DNA from: Flammeovirgaceae bacterium UBA6059
Lineage (GTDB): Bacteria; Bacteroidota; Bacteroidia; Cytophagales; Cyclobacteriaceae
DNA: 64,000 nucleotides
Assembly (NCBI GenBank): GCA_002435755.1
Contig: DIYH01000013.1
Coordinates: 124,001-188,000 of the forward strand
Direction: 5' to 3'
This document shows, in pieces, positions 34,057 through 42,361 of the stretch (positions are counted from its first letter, which is position 1; each line of letters starts with the position of its first letter). The notes under the pieces were generated by a model. That model saw only the letters and a list, made by a program, of their open reading frames with translations. It ran no database searches and had not been told where the DNA came from. Both the position numbers and the translations under genes were made by a program.

Positions 34057-35484
34057 ATGAAAGAGTTTTTGAACGAAGACTTTTTATTAGAAAGTGAAGT
34101 CGCCAGGGTATTGTATCACGATTACGTGGCTGACCTACCGATTATTGATTATCACAACCATTTGACGCCCAAAGATATCGCCAATGATAAGGTTTTTAGC
34201 AACCTGACAGAAGCTTGGCTGGAAGGGGATCACTATAAATGGAGGGCTATGCGTGCCAATGGTGTTGATGAGGTATTCTGTACTGGTGAAGCTCTACCCA
34301 GAGATAAGTTTATTAAGTGGTCCGAGACAGTGCCCTACACCATGCGCAATCCACTTTACCATTGGACACACTTAGAACTTCAACGCTACTTCGGAATTAC
34401 AGAGTTATTGAATGGAGAAACTGCGGACTATATTTACGAAAATGCCAATGCTCAACTAGAATCTTTGAGTATTGGGCAGATGCTATCGAAAATGAAAGTG
34501 GAAGTTGTATCCACAACGGATGATCCAATCGATACACTAGAACATCACATGGCTTGGAATGAGATGGGGGAATCGATGATCCTGGTTCCTACTTTCAGAG
34601 CAGATAAAGTTCTACTAGTGAAAGATGTACCCCAATGGAATTACTACGTCGATCGACTCGAGCTGCAAGCTAACCAGCCCATTAGGTCATTTGATGAGTT
34701 GATGGGAGCGCTGCAAGCGAGGCATGATTTCTTTGATGAACTCGGTTGTCGTCTCTCTGATAATGGATTGGATCGGATCTATGCTGAAGACTATAGTGCG
34801 ACAGATATTGAAGCAATTTTTAATAGTCTTCGTAGAGGCAGAGCTGTTACTGGATATGAAAGTGATCAGTTGCGCTCTGCTTTATTGCATGAGCTTGCGA
34901 AGATGCATCATGCAAAAGGATGGACACAGCAATATCATTTAGGCGCACTTCGTAACAATAGCTCCAGAATGATGAGGCGACTTGGGCCGGATACTGGTTT
35001 TGATTCGATGGGAGATTTTCAACAAGCGGAAGGGCTTGGCAGATTTCTCGACCGACTTGATAGTACAGATCAATTGGCTAAAACAGTGATTTACAATCTT
35101 AATCCTGTCCAAAATGAGGTATTTGCAACAATGGCTGGTAACTTCAATGATGGCTCCATTGCAGGAAAAATGCAGTTTGGAACGGGTTGGTGGTTTATGG
35201 ATCAGAAGGATGGAATGGAGCGCCAAATGAACGCGTTAAGTAACATGGGACTTATTAGCCGTTTCGTAGGCATGCTTACGGATTCAAGAAGTTTTATGAG
35301 CTTTCCAAGACATGAGTATTTTCGTAGGATTCTCTGCAACATTTTTGGAAAAGATATAGAAAATGGTGAATTACCACATGATGTGAAATGGATTGGCAAA
35401 CTTGTGCAAGATATTAGTTATTACAATGCAAAGGATTTCTTCAAGTTTAGCCATGTTTCACGACCATTTCCAATACAAGAGTAG
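34057..35484 (+). CDS. uxaC: Uronate isomerase (glucuronate/galacturonate isomerase)
   Basis: A 475-residue UxaC of normal length. N-terminal metal motif DYHNHLTP (near residues 33-40), LTEAWLEGDHYKWRAMRANGV, VVSTTDDP, LGALRNNSSRM and C-terminal MLTDSRSFMSFPRHEYFRR are classic. It converts D-glucuronate to D-fructuronate and D-galacturonate to D-tagaturonate, the entry step of the operon. The four genes together give a full route from either uronate to KDG; the KDG kinase and aldolase are not in this window, nor is a dedicated uronate transporter. Confidence 0.97.
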   Translation: MKEFLNEDFLLESEVARVLYHDYVADLPIIDYHNHLTPKDIANDKVFSNLTEAWLEGDHYKWRAMRANGVDEVFCTGEALPRDKFIKWSETVPYTMRNPLYHWTHLELQRYFGITELLNGETADYIYENANAQLESLSIGQMLSKMKVEVVSTTDDPIDTLEHHMAWNEMGESMILVPTFRADKVLLVKDVPQWNYYVDRLELQANQPIRSFDELMGALQARHDFFDELGCRLSDNGLDRIYAEDYSATDIEAIFNSLRRGRAVTGYESDQLRSALLHELAKMHHAKGWTQQYHLGALRNNSSRMMRRLGPDTGFDSMGDFQQAEGLGRFLDRLDSTDQLAKTVIYNLNPVQNEVFATMAGNFNDGSIAGKMQFGTGWWFMDQKDGMERQMNALSNMGLISRFVGMLTDSRSFMSFPRHEYFRRILCNIFGKDIENGELPHDVKWIGKLVQDISYYNAKDFFKFSHVSRPFPIQE

Positions 35485-35585
35485 GTTACCTTTATCAAAA
35501 GCTATATTCCTCAAATCTCCATCAATATAGATTTTGATGAGCCTAAGAAAACCCTAAGTGGAATCAGCTATTTCCTATAAATAAA

Positions 35586-36947
35586 TTATGGTTCTTTTAG
35601 TGATACTGAAGTGTCCAGAAGTCTTTTGAATATCCTGGTATTCACAATCATTGAGATAACTCCACCTAAAATGTAGGTAATACTGATTGACCAAAATATA
35701 CCAGCCACACCGAAGTAATTACTCCCGATAATTGCAGCCGGAATATAGATGAGAAAGTTCTGACCAATCATGATATAAGAGGCTTGTAACGGCTTGTTAA
35801 TTGTGTTGAGATTAGCGTTTATGATTTGTACTATTCCTTGAAAGCCTAAGCTAAAGGGCACAATCCATAAAAACAGTTCGATGTACTGAATCACGTCTTC
35901 ACTATCGGTAAACACACTAGCAATCTCTCTTGCAAATGGCAACATCAGCAATGACATGCCAAATGCCCAGATGAGTGAGAACTGATTGCTTCCCCTGATA
36001 CTCGATTTGATGCGATCGTACTTCTGCGCACCCAGATTCTGCCCTGTAAATGGGCCTACCGTGGCAGAAAGAGCAATGAGTACACTTGAGGCTAAAAACT
36101 CAATTCTAGTACCTACGCCATACGCCGCGACAGCTGATTCACTATAGCGAGCAAGTAGACCCGTAACAACCCCGGAAGCCAAAGGTGTCACCATTCTTGA
36201 AAATCCTGATGGTAATCCAATATAGAGAATTGATCTCCAGCAGCCATAAAGAATTGATTTGGCTAGAACATCCAATGTGATGAGTTTTTCTCTTTTGTAC
36301 AATACAAAGATCGCAAGCACTAGTGTCAAGGCTCTTGATATGGCGGTAGCAAGCGCTGCACCTTCAATGCCCATAGCTGGAAACGGTCCGTAACCAAAGA
36401 TGAGCAACGGGTCAAGGATAGCGTTGATCGCCACCGCAAATAGCATGATCAAACTTGGTGTCCGTGCATCTCCTGTAGCCCTGATCGCACTATTACCAAT
36501 GAAAGGAATTACAACAAATAGAATGGCCAGATACCACAATGTCATGTAGTCCTCGACGTAAGGCATAATGCGATCACTAGCACCTAGCAGTTCAAAGGTT
36601 GGTTGGATGGTAAGCAATCCGAGTACCACAAATACACTAGCGATCAGTACGCCCAGGATTAGACTGTCTGTAGTCTCGCGAGCTGCTTTTTTATGATCGT
36701 TTTTGCCAATGGACTTGGATATCAACGCCGTAGCGCCAATCCCAATGCCTTGTACAAGAGAGAAGATTACCATGATCACAGGGAAGGTGAAACTCAATGC
36801 GGCCAACTGATCAGGACCCAGCTGACCAACGAAGTAAGTATCGATCAGGTTAAACGCCACCATGCTTAGGATACCGAAGATCATCGGTATCGTCATGTTG
36901 GTCATATGCTTCCGGATCGAGCCCTCGGTCAGATCTCTTTTTTTCAT
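35586..36947 (-). CDS. MATE-family multidrug efflux transporter
   Basis: A 453-residue membrane protein with about 12 helices and the MATE N-terminal pattern MTNMTIPMIFGILSMVAFNLIDTYFVGQLGPDQLAALSFTFPV (only part quoted as motif evidence: IDTYFVGQLGPDQLAALSF). The internal repeat of the family is seen in the second half (SEIPVAYGVGTRIE-like region AAYGVGTRIEFLASS). MATE pumps export cationic compounds with Na+ or H+. It starts only 21 bases from the divergent secreted-protein gene and converges with uxaC. Confidence 0.93.
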   Translation of the reverse strand: MKKRDLTEGSIRKHMTNMTIPMIFGILSMVAFNLIDTYFVGQLGPDQLAALSFTFPVIMVIFSLVQGIGIGATALISKSIGKNDHKKAARETTDSLILGVLIASVFVVLGLLTIQPTFELLGASDRIMPYVEDYMTLWYLAILFVVIPFIGNSAIRATGDARTPSLIMLFAVAINAILDPLLIFGYGPFPAMGIEGAALATAISRALTLVLAIFVLYKREKLITLDVLAKSILYGCWRSILYIGLPSGFSRMVTPLASGVVTGLLARYSESAVAAYGVGTRIEFLASSVLIALSATVGPFTGQNLGAQKYDRIKSSIRGSNQFSLIWAFGMSLLMLPFAREIASVFTDSEDVIQYIELFLWIVPFSLGFQGIVQIINANLNTINKPLQASYIMIGQNFLIYIPAAIIGSNYFGVAGIFWSISITYILGGVISMIVNTRIFKRLLDTSVSLKEP

Positions 36948-36968
36948 TCTTATGATTAGTTTTAGCGC

Positions 36969-37808
36969 ATGAGAATCCGGCTCACTCTGATGGTGTTACT
37001 GCTGGCATTTACCAGTGCGCATTACTGCCACGCTCAAAAGATAAAGCGTATTGAGACAAAACTGTTCAATTCTGGAGAGGAAGCTACTACTGAGGATTAT
37101 GCTTTCATTAATTATGGTCAAGATGGCCAAGTAGTTGATTTTAAGCTACCGCAATGGGGAGGCAGTAGGAGAGACAGCCTTTGGTTACAGACTGATTTGC
37201 CTTTATATCTGTTCGCTGAGGACTTAGGGCTAGCACGATATCCTTTGATGATGGGATCAACATGGTTAACTGGATTCAAGAATGATGTTGTAGCGCGCTG
37301 TGAACGTAATGGTGACTGTAGCATCAACCTCACCATGAACCTTGATCTGTTGCAAAGGATAGAACTGACGAGCAGTGAGATCATCGAAGAAATCTCTGAC
37401 AAGTTTGACTACAATGTCGACAAAGCCCCCTCGAGTACAATCGAACGCTACCAGATCTCCTATTATGATGATCAGCAAGTGAAGCAGATCAAGTTCGAGA
37501 GCATTGAAAACAATCAACTGATCGCCGCTCGACTCTATCAGTTCGTTTACAAAGCAGACCGACTCAGTCAGGCCATGATCGCGGATATCCAGACGGATCA
37601 GCGCACCAACTACACTTTCGGTTACGAGGACGCGATGCTATCGCAAATTGCGAGCAGTAGCTGGAACAGCAAAAAACAGAAATGGAACCGACCCAGCAGC
37701 CTACGGTTGAGCTACGATTCGGATACAAAACGACTGACGGAAGTTCAGAAAACTGACGAAAAAGGTCGGGCCTCCTACACCCAGCAGTTTATTTATTCCG
37801 AATACTGA
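36969..37808 (+). CDS. Secreted protein of unknown function
   Basis: A 279-residue protein with a signal peptide (about 1-22, ending CHAQ). The C-terminal half has repeated YD-like strand patterns (YQFVYKADRLSQAMI, NYTFGYEDAMLSQIAS, LRLSYDSDTKRLTEVQ), as in RHS/YD-type or DUF-type beta-rich proteins. A pair of Cys residues (CERNGDC) lies near residue 115. No known family recognised. The start is 21 bases from the divergent MATE start; the second Met (residue 8) would also leave a workable signal peptide and more promoter space. Confidence 0.72.
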   Translation: MRIRLTLMVLLLAFTSAHYCHAQKIKRIETKLFNSGEEATTEDYAFINYGQDGQVVDFKLPQWGGSRRDSLWLQTDLPLYLFAEDLGLARYPLMMGSTWLTGFKNDVVARCERNGDCSINLTMNLDLLQRIELTSSEIIEEISDKFDYNVDKAPSSTIERYQISYYDDQQVKQIKFESIENNQLIAARLYQFVYKADRLSQAMIADIQTDQRTNYTFGYEDAMLSQIASSSWNSKKQKWNRPSSLRLSYDSDTKRLTEVQKTDEKGRASYTQQFIYSEY

Positions 37809-37895
37809 ACACTAAGATTGTAAGCGGCGTTTCTGTTAGAGATTGGACATAGTTAATTGGACAGTCAACGAATTGAATGAAGCCTTTTCTCTTTT

Positions 37896-38021
37896 GTCAT
37901 ATCGAAAGGCAGTCCCGAAGCAGTCGGGACGAACTGAGATAACTTCTTACAAAGGATACAACTGATAATGTTGAGTACATTAATATGATTTAAGAAGATT
38001 TCTCCTATCGTCGAAATGACA
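37896..38021. repeat. Intergenic palindromic repeat, GTCAT-TCGA family, copy 1
   Basis: A 126-base element with near-perfect terminal inverted repeats (GTCATATCGA and TCGAAATGAC) and an internal hairpin (TCCCGAagcagTCGGGA) plus AACTTCTTA/TTAAGAAG arms. A related copy lies 800 bases away. This resembles the short REP- or MITE-like intergenic repeats common in Bacteroidota. Confidence 0.7.
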
Positions 38022-38075
38022 TGAAGAATGTGAGTCAACTAATTGATAAAGAATCAATAAAATCATAGGATCAAC

Positions 38076-38645
38076 ATGGAACTAGCAACATTTGGAGCAG
38101 GATGTTTTTGGTGCACAGAGGCAGTCTTCCAGCGACTGATGGGAGTGGAGAAGGTAGAATCGGGCTTCTCCGGTGGACATATCAAAAACCCAGCCTATCG
38201 TGAGGTGGTCACCGGCAGAACAGGCCATGCGGAGGTCGCACAGATCACCTACGACCCGGAACAGATTGGCTATGAGGAGCTGCTAGAGGTGTTCTGGAAG
38301 ACCCATGACCCTACCACTCTCAACCGCCAGGGCGCAGATGTAGGTACGCACTATCGCTCAGCGGTATTCTATCATACGGAGGAGCAAGGTGAACTAGCCC
38401 ATGCTTACAAGGAAAAGCTAGATGCCGCAGATATCTGGCCAGACCCGATCGTCACAGAAATTGCACCCTTTGATGCCTTCTATCCAGCAGAGGACTACCA
38501 TCAGGACTACTACAACCAAAACCAGAGCCAACCCTATTGTGCCTTCGTGATCAACCCCAAGGTCAATAAGCTCAAGCAAGTCTTCGCAGATAAGTTGAAG
38601 CAACATCAGTTACGTCCTTGCGAAGGAATCAATGCAAAGCTTTGA
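38076..38645 (+). CDS. msrA: Peptide-methionine (S)-S-oxide reductase MsrA
   Basis: A 189-residue MsrA. The catalytic GCFWC motif is at residues 9-13, followed by GVEKVESGFSGGH, PAYREVVTGRTGHAEV and the later THDPTTLNRQGADVGTHYRS, all hallmark blocks. YHQDYYNQN near residue 145 fits the C-terminal part. It repairs oxidised Met in proteins using thioredoxin. Flanked on both sides by intergenic repeats; no partner msrB nearby. Confidence 0.97.
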   Translation: MELATFGAGCFWCTEAVFQRLMGVEKVESGFSGGHIKNPAYREVVTGRTGHAEVAQITYDPEQIGYEELLEVFWKTHDPTTLNRQGADVGTHYRSAVFYHTEEQGELAHAYKEKLDAADIWPDPIVTEIAPFDAFYPAEDYHQDYYNQNQSQPYCAFVINPKVNKLKQVFADKLKQHQLRPCEGINAKL

Positions 38646-38689
38646 TGACTGATGCAATCTTACCGTCAATAAGGCACTTCCACCCATTT

Positions 38690-38800
38690 GGCAAGATTGC
38701 CGAGCTTCGCCATTACATGCGTTCGCAATGACGTTTAACTTCTTGATACACCAGAACCAAACTATCCGTCATTCCGAGCAACGCGAAGGAATCTTATTGT
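38690..38800. repeat. REP-like intergenic repeats (GCAATGACG / CGTCATTCCGAG type)
   Basis: Two hairpin-forming units: one around AAGATTGCCGAGCTTCGC...GTTCGCAATGACG and another starting CGTCATTCCGAGCAACGCG. These are typical degenerate copies of the GTCATTgCGAgcgaAGCGAaGcaATCT intergenic repeat known from many Bacteroidota. No coding potential. Confidence 0.6.
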
Positions 38801-38827
38801 TGATAAGGCACTCACATTCTACTTAAT

Positions 38828-38934
38828 GTCATTTCGAAGGAGGCACGACTGAGAAAACTTCTTAATCTAGATTGTACATTAGATCGTAATACAAAACTTC
38901 GTTACTAGGAAGACCTCTCCTATGTCGTGGTGAC
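38828..38934. repeat. Intergenic palindromic repeat, GTCAT-TCGA family, copy 2
   Basis: A 107-base element beginning GTCATTTCGAAGGAGG and ending GTCGTGGTGAC, with the same internal CGACTGAGA...AACTTCTTA and TCTCCTAT.GTCG blocks as copy 1. It ends just before the yoeB stop, so it may also act as a terminator-like structure between msrA and yoeB. Confidence 0.65.
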
Positions 38935-38945
38935 AGTGCCTCCAA

Positions 38946-39212
38946 TCACTCATAATGCGTCCACATACGCAAGACTTTCACAATACGCTCTTCCTCAAGC
39001 ACCTGGTAAACCAACCGATGCTGAATATTGATCCTACGCGAATGAGCCCCTAACAGATCACCCTGCAGCTTTTCAAAAGGTGGATAACCCTGAAAAGGAT
39101 CCTTGGCAATAATCTCTAATAGATGTTGAACCTTAGGCTTTAGTCCAGATGAAGCAATCTTTTTGGCGTCTTTTTGTGCTTGTTTGGTATAGACAAGGGT
39201 GAACTGGCTCAC
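38946..39212 (-). CDS. yoeB: YoeB/Txe-family toxin (ribosome-dependent mRNA interferase)
   Basis: An 88-residue toxin of the RelE superfamily, YoeB branch. Features: KQAQKDAKKI at the N-terminus, FEKLQGDLLGAHSRRINIQHRLVY and the C-terminal MWTHYE, whose HY pair supplies catalytic residues in YoeB, with Arg in HRLVY. YoeB cuts mRNA at the ribosomal A site. The ATG overlaps the antitoxin stop by four bases, normal for the module. Appears intact. Confidence 0.95.
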   Translation of the reverse strand: MSQFTLVYTKQAQKDAKKIASSGLKPKVQHLLEIIAKDPFQGYPPFEKLQGDLLGAHSRRINIQHRLVYQVLEEERIVKVLRMWTHYE

Positions 39213-39451
39213 CAGTCGAGAGTCTTGGAAGTCTCAGACACAGGCGTTTGCATTCCTTCGATAATGGACTCACGCATGCCGGGGATGGAAACCAGGTACA
39301 AGGTCTCCTGGATATTCCGCCAATCCTCCTCACTGACCAGCACCGCATTATGCTTCTTTCCAGTGATCTGAATAGGCTCATGCGTTTCATTAGTCTGCTC
39401 TACGAGCTTGTAGATATTCTTTCGCGCCTCAGTGGTACTCAACGTCTTCAT
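39209..39451 (-). CDS. yefM: YefM/Phd-family antitoxin
   Basis: An 80-residue Phd/YefM antitoxin: N-terminal DNA-binding part (STTEARKNIYKLVEQTN, PIQITGKKHNAVLVSEEDW) and a flexible C-terminal tail (TPVSETSKTLDW) that wraps the toxin. It neutralises the downstream YoeB and represses the operon. A pair of TACGTAAT elements lies just upstream of the start. Confidence 0.95.
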   Translation of the reverse strand: MKTLSTTEARKNIYKLVEQTNETHEPIQITGKKHNAVLVSEEDWRNIQETLYLVSIPGMRESIIEGMQTPVSETSKTLDW

Positions 39452-39461
39452 ATTTCAAAAG

Positions 39462-39481
39462 TACGTAATTGCGTACGTAAT
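39462..39481. promoter_or_regulatory. Probable YefM operator: paired TACGTAAT repeats
   Basis: TACGTAAT occurs twice with a 12-base period, each with a TACGTA palindrome core, 10-30 bases before the yefM start. Known YefM operators also consist of paired hexamer palindromes about one helical turn apart, so autorepression here is a reasonable inference. Confidence 0.6.
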
Positions 39482-39558
39482 CGCAATGGGTATCATGAAG
39501 CGCTTCCAGACAAGTCATAAGATCTCCGTACCGCGCTATCAATGACGAATTTCTGATA

Positions 39559-39628
39559 GTCATGCTGAATTAACTTCAGCATCCCTCAGCAGCAACCGGA
39601 AGAGACCCTGAAAGAGCTTCAGGGTGAC
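39559..39628. repeat. Double-hairpin intergenic repeat (CTGAA...TTCAG family), copy 1
   Basis: A 70-base element from GTCATGCTGAA to CAGGGTGAC with two stem-loops, GCTGAAttaacTTCAGC and CCCTGAAagagcTTCAGGG. The same family recurs near 45853. No coding potential. Confidence 0.65.
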
Positions 39629-39708
39629 CAGTTCTAACAAGCTATTGGTCATTGGTAGTTACAGTAAGGAATCTTGCGGTCTCCAAGACGCTCACCAATT
39701 ACCAAACC

Positions 39709-40239
39709 CTAATCAAACCTGATAAAATCAATCTCCGCCACAAACGCCCCTTCCTTTTTATCAGCCGTCATAATCCCAAGTCGCAGAATCCGCCGAAGCT
39801 TCTCCTCATCGATGGTGTTACCCGTAGGACGACCGACTCGATACTCCTGGAGTTCAGCGAGAGGCACAGTCACCGTGCTCCACTCCATATTGGTATTAGG
39901 AAGGAAGGCTTTATAGTTAGGCAGGTACCACTCATAGTAGTGATTAAAGTTCAGCGTCAGCGACTGATCCCGGACCCGATACCGGACGGTGACGGTGCTG
40001 TACTCGGACAGGTCTAGCGGCAGATGCTCACCACGGACAGAGGAAAACCCACTATTGTTCTTGAAAGAGACCTCACCTTCAAACCGTAGGACATCCTCAC
40101 CCAGGTCGACCTGACCATTCGATCGGCCACCCATGACCCGGTCGGTTAGTGCATACCACGAGTCCGTCTTCTCAGCTCCAAAATCAAATACCATCGGCTC
40201 ATCGGTCATCAGCAGTACGAGGATCAAATACGATAACAT
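39709..40239 (-). CDS. CIA30-family protein
   Basis: A 176-residue protein matching the CIA30 (NDUFAF1-like) domain: VFDFGAEKTDSWYALTDRVMGGRSNG at the N-terminus, FKNNSGFSSVRG and IDEEKLRRILRLGIMTADKKEGAF near the end. The fold is a galactose-binding-like beta sandwich. In eukaryotes CIA30 assembles respiratory complex I; in bacteria its role is not defined. A short hydrophobic start (LSYLILVLLM) could be a weak signal or membrane segment; the Met at residue 11 is an alternative start giving a cytosolic form. Confidence 0.88.
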   Translation of the reverse strand: MLSYLILVLLMTDEPMVFDFGAEKTDSWYALTDRVMGGRSNGQVDLGEDVLRFEGEVSFKNNSGFSSVRGEHLPLDLSEYSTVTVRYRVRDQSLTLNFNHYYEWYLPNYKAFLPNTNMEWSTVTVPLAELQEYRVGRPTGNTIDEEKLRRILRLGIMTADKKEGAFVAEIDFIRFD

Positions 40240-40736
40240 ACCCTGGGGGAACTGACCTTGAACGGCAAAGTTTGGTCTGGTTGAAACAGAGTTATAATCA
40301 ACCAGATCTGATCATTCTAAGTGCTTTCAGCCCTTTCACAAAATTCAAAGGAAATGTCTGGGGATTCTTGAGGGGCTGACTCTAGAATTGTCTAACTTAA
40401 TTCGAGTTATAATTTAGATCAATACTAAGAATAGGAGGGTGGGTAACGATCATTAATACCCAATTTGCTGGTTAATTAACATTTACAATTCAAGATTTAG
40501 AGGTTATGAATTATGCTTAACGGAACTAGAAATGTCGGCGAAATTGAGGGAAAGTACTTACGTACCAAGAACATATTGCATATCGACTTAAAGTCTTCCA
40601 ATTAGAATGGTGATATATAATGCGAAGAGGCATGAATCTTTTAAGAAAGTGTCCTCAATGAAAACCACAAAATTCAAATAGGTCAATTCCTAATTGGCTT
40701 AAATAAAAAACTACGACACTAGATTCTTTATTCAAT
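40240..40736. other. AT-rich gene-free stretch upstream of the nuclease-helicase island
   Basis: About 500 bases with no convincing gene. A 76-codon frame that spills out of the CIA30 antisense strand to 40379 has no recognisable product. The stretch turns notably A/T-rich from about 40390 onward, as does the island that follows. No tRNA, integrase or clear direct repeat was found that would mark an insertion point. Confidence 0.55.
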
Positions 40737-42361
40737 ATGCGTAAAAAAAGTAAACATTGAAAACTTCAAATGCTTCGAAGGAAAATTCACTCTCGAATTG
40801 AATGAAGGAATCAATATTCTAGTAGGAAACAACGAAGCGGGTAAAACAACAATACTTGAAGCGATTAATCTCGGCCTTTCAGGATTGATAAATGGTCGCT
40901 ATTTAAAAAATGAATTGTCCCAGTATTTATTTAACAAAGCAGTTGAACTTGACTATCTCGATAGTCTAAAAACAAAATCAAAAAAAATACCACCACATAT
41001 TTTGATTGAAATATTTCTTGGTGACAATGACTATCCTTCTTTCATTGGTAATGGTAATTCTGAAAGGGTTAAGGCTTGTGGACTTTATTTAAAAATTGAG
41101 TTTGATGTTGAATACCAAGAGGCATACGAAGCTTTAATAAAGTCAAATGAAGAAGTACTTAGTATACCTATTGAATATTACAAGATTACTTGGCAATCAT
41201 TCGCTCGTGATGGGGTGTTTTCAAGAATAATACCCGTTATTCAATAATAATTGACTCGTCAAATACCAGGTACCAGAATAGCTCAGAAATTTATGTTACA
41301 AGGATCGTACAAAACAATTTAGAAGAAGTAGAAAAAGTCAATATTTCTCAGGCGCATAGAAAATCAAAAGAGACATTCGGCCATGAAGCGTCGGTGAAGG
41401 AGATTAACGAAAAAATAAACGAACAAGCACATATAACAAACAAGGAGGTTTCCATTGGTGTAGACATGACTACACGAAATGCATGGGAAACAAGCCTAGC
41501 AATTTATTTGAACGATATTCCTTTCCACCAAGCCGGACAAGGTGAACAGTGTGTCATCAAAACTAACCTTGCGTTAGGCAAAAAAAAGACCAATAAATCA
41601 GACTTAATTTTACTTGAAGAGCCTGAAAATCATCTTTCTCATTCTAAGTTGAATGAGTTCATAAAGACGATTAAGGACAATTGCGAAGGCAAACAGCTAA
41701 TAATATCTACTCATAGTAGCTATGTAGCAAATAAACTTGGATTAGATCAACTCATCTTACTTAGAGATCACGAGACTTTAAGACTCAAAGAATTAAAGAA
41801 AAGTACTCGAGAGTTTTTCATGAAGTTGCCAGGCTATAACACTCTCAGGCTACTTCTTAGTGATTATCCCATTTTAGTTGAGGGAGATTCTGATGAATTG
41901 ATAGTACAAAAAGCCTATATAGATTTCGATGAGGATGGAGCTCTGCCTATTGAAGATGGATTCGATGTAATATCTGTCGGGCTATCATTCAAGAGATTTC
42001 TTGAAATGGCTAGAAAACTCAATATTGAAGTAGCTGTATTGACTGATAACGATGGAAATTATGACCAGAAAGTAAGAAAAAAGTATGCCGAATATGAATC
42101 TGTTAATTCGATTTCAATTTTGCCGATGATCGAGATTCTCTTTCAACTTTAGAACCTCAATTTGTGGATGCAAACAGAGATCAACTTGAAGTCTTATGTG
42201 ATGTAATTGGAATTGACCATTCAAAGTATGATAGTGCAGATAAGATTAGTGAATACATGATAAAAAACAAGACAAAATGGGCTCTTAAAGTTTTTAGCTC
42301 TGATGTAAAGCTCAACTATCCTGATTACGTGATCCGGTTAATAAACTGGTGTTATGAATAA
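40737..42361 (+). pseudogene. OLD-family nuclease (GajA-like), broken by three frameshifts
   Basis: Three successive frames reassemble into one class 2 OLD protein of about 540 residues. The ATG is out of frame by one base in an A7 run; restoring it gives MRKKVNIENFKCFEGKF, then Walker A GNNEAGKTT. A second shift near 41235 separates RDGVFSRIIPV from IIIDSSNTRYQNSSEIYVTRI; a third, in a T4 run near 42118, separates NSISI from FADDRDSLSTLEPQF. Other motifs remain: GQGEQCVIKTNLAL, Walker B LLEEPENHLSHSKL, ISTHSSYVANKL and TOPRIM residues in LVEGDSDELIVQKAY and TDNDGN. OLD nucleases paired with a UvrD-like helicase form Gabija-type antiphage systems. Broken as written; two of the indels are in homopolymers, so sequencing error is possible. 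Confidence 0.85.

Noticed and set aside
40149..40379. A 76-codon plus-strand frame overlapping the CIA30 gene
   Set aside because: Mostly antisense to CIA30, no family pattern, no ribosome site; treated as chance.
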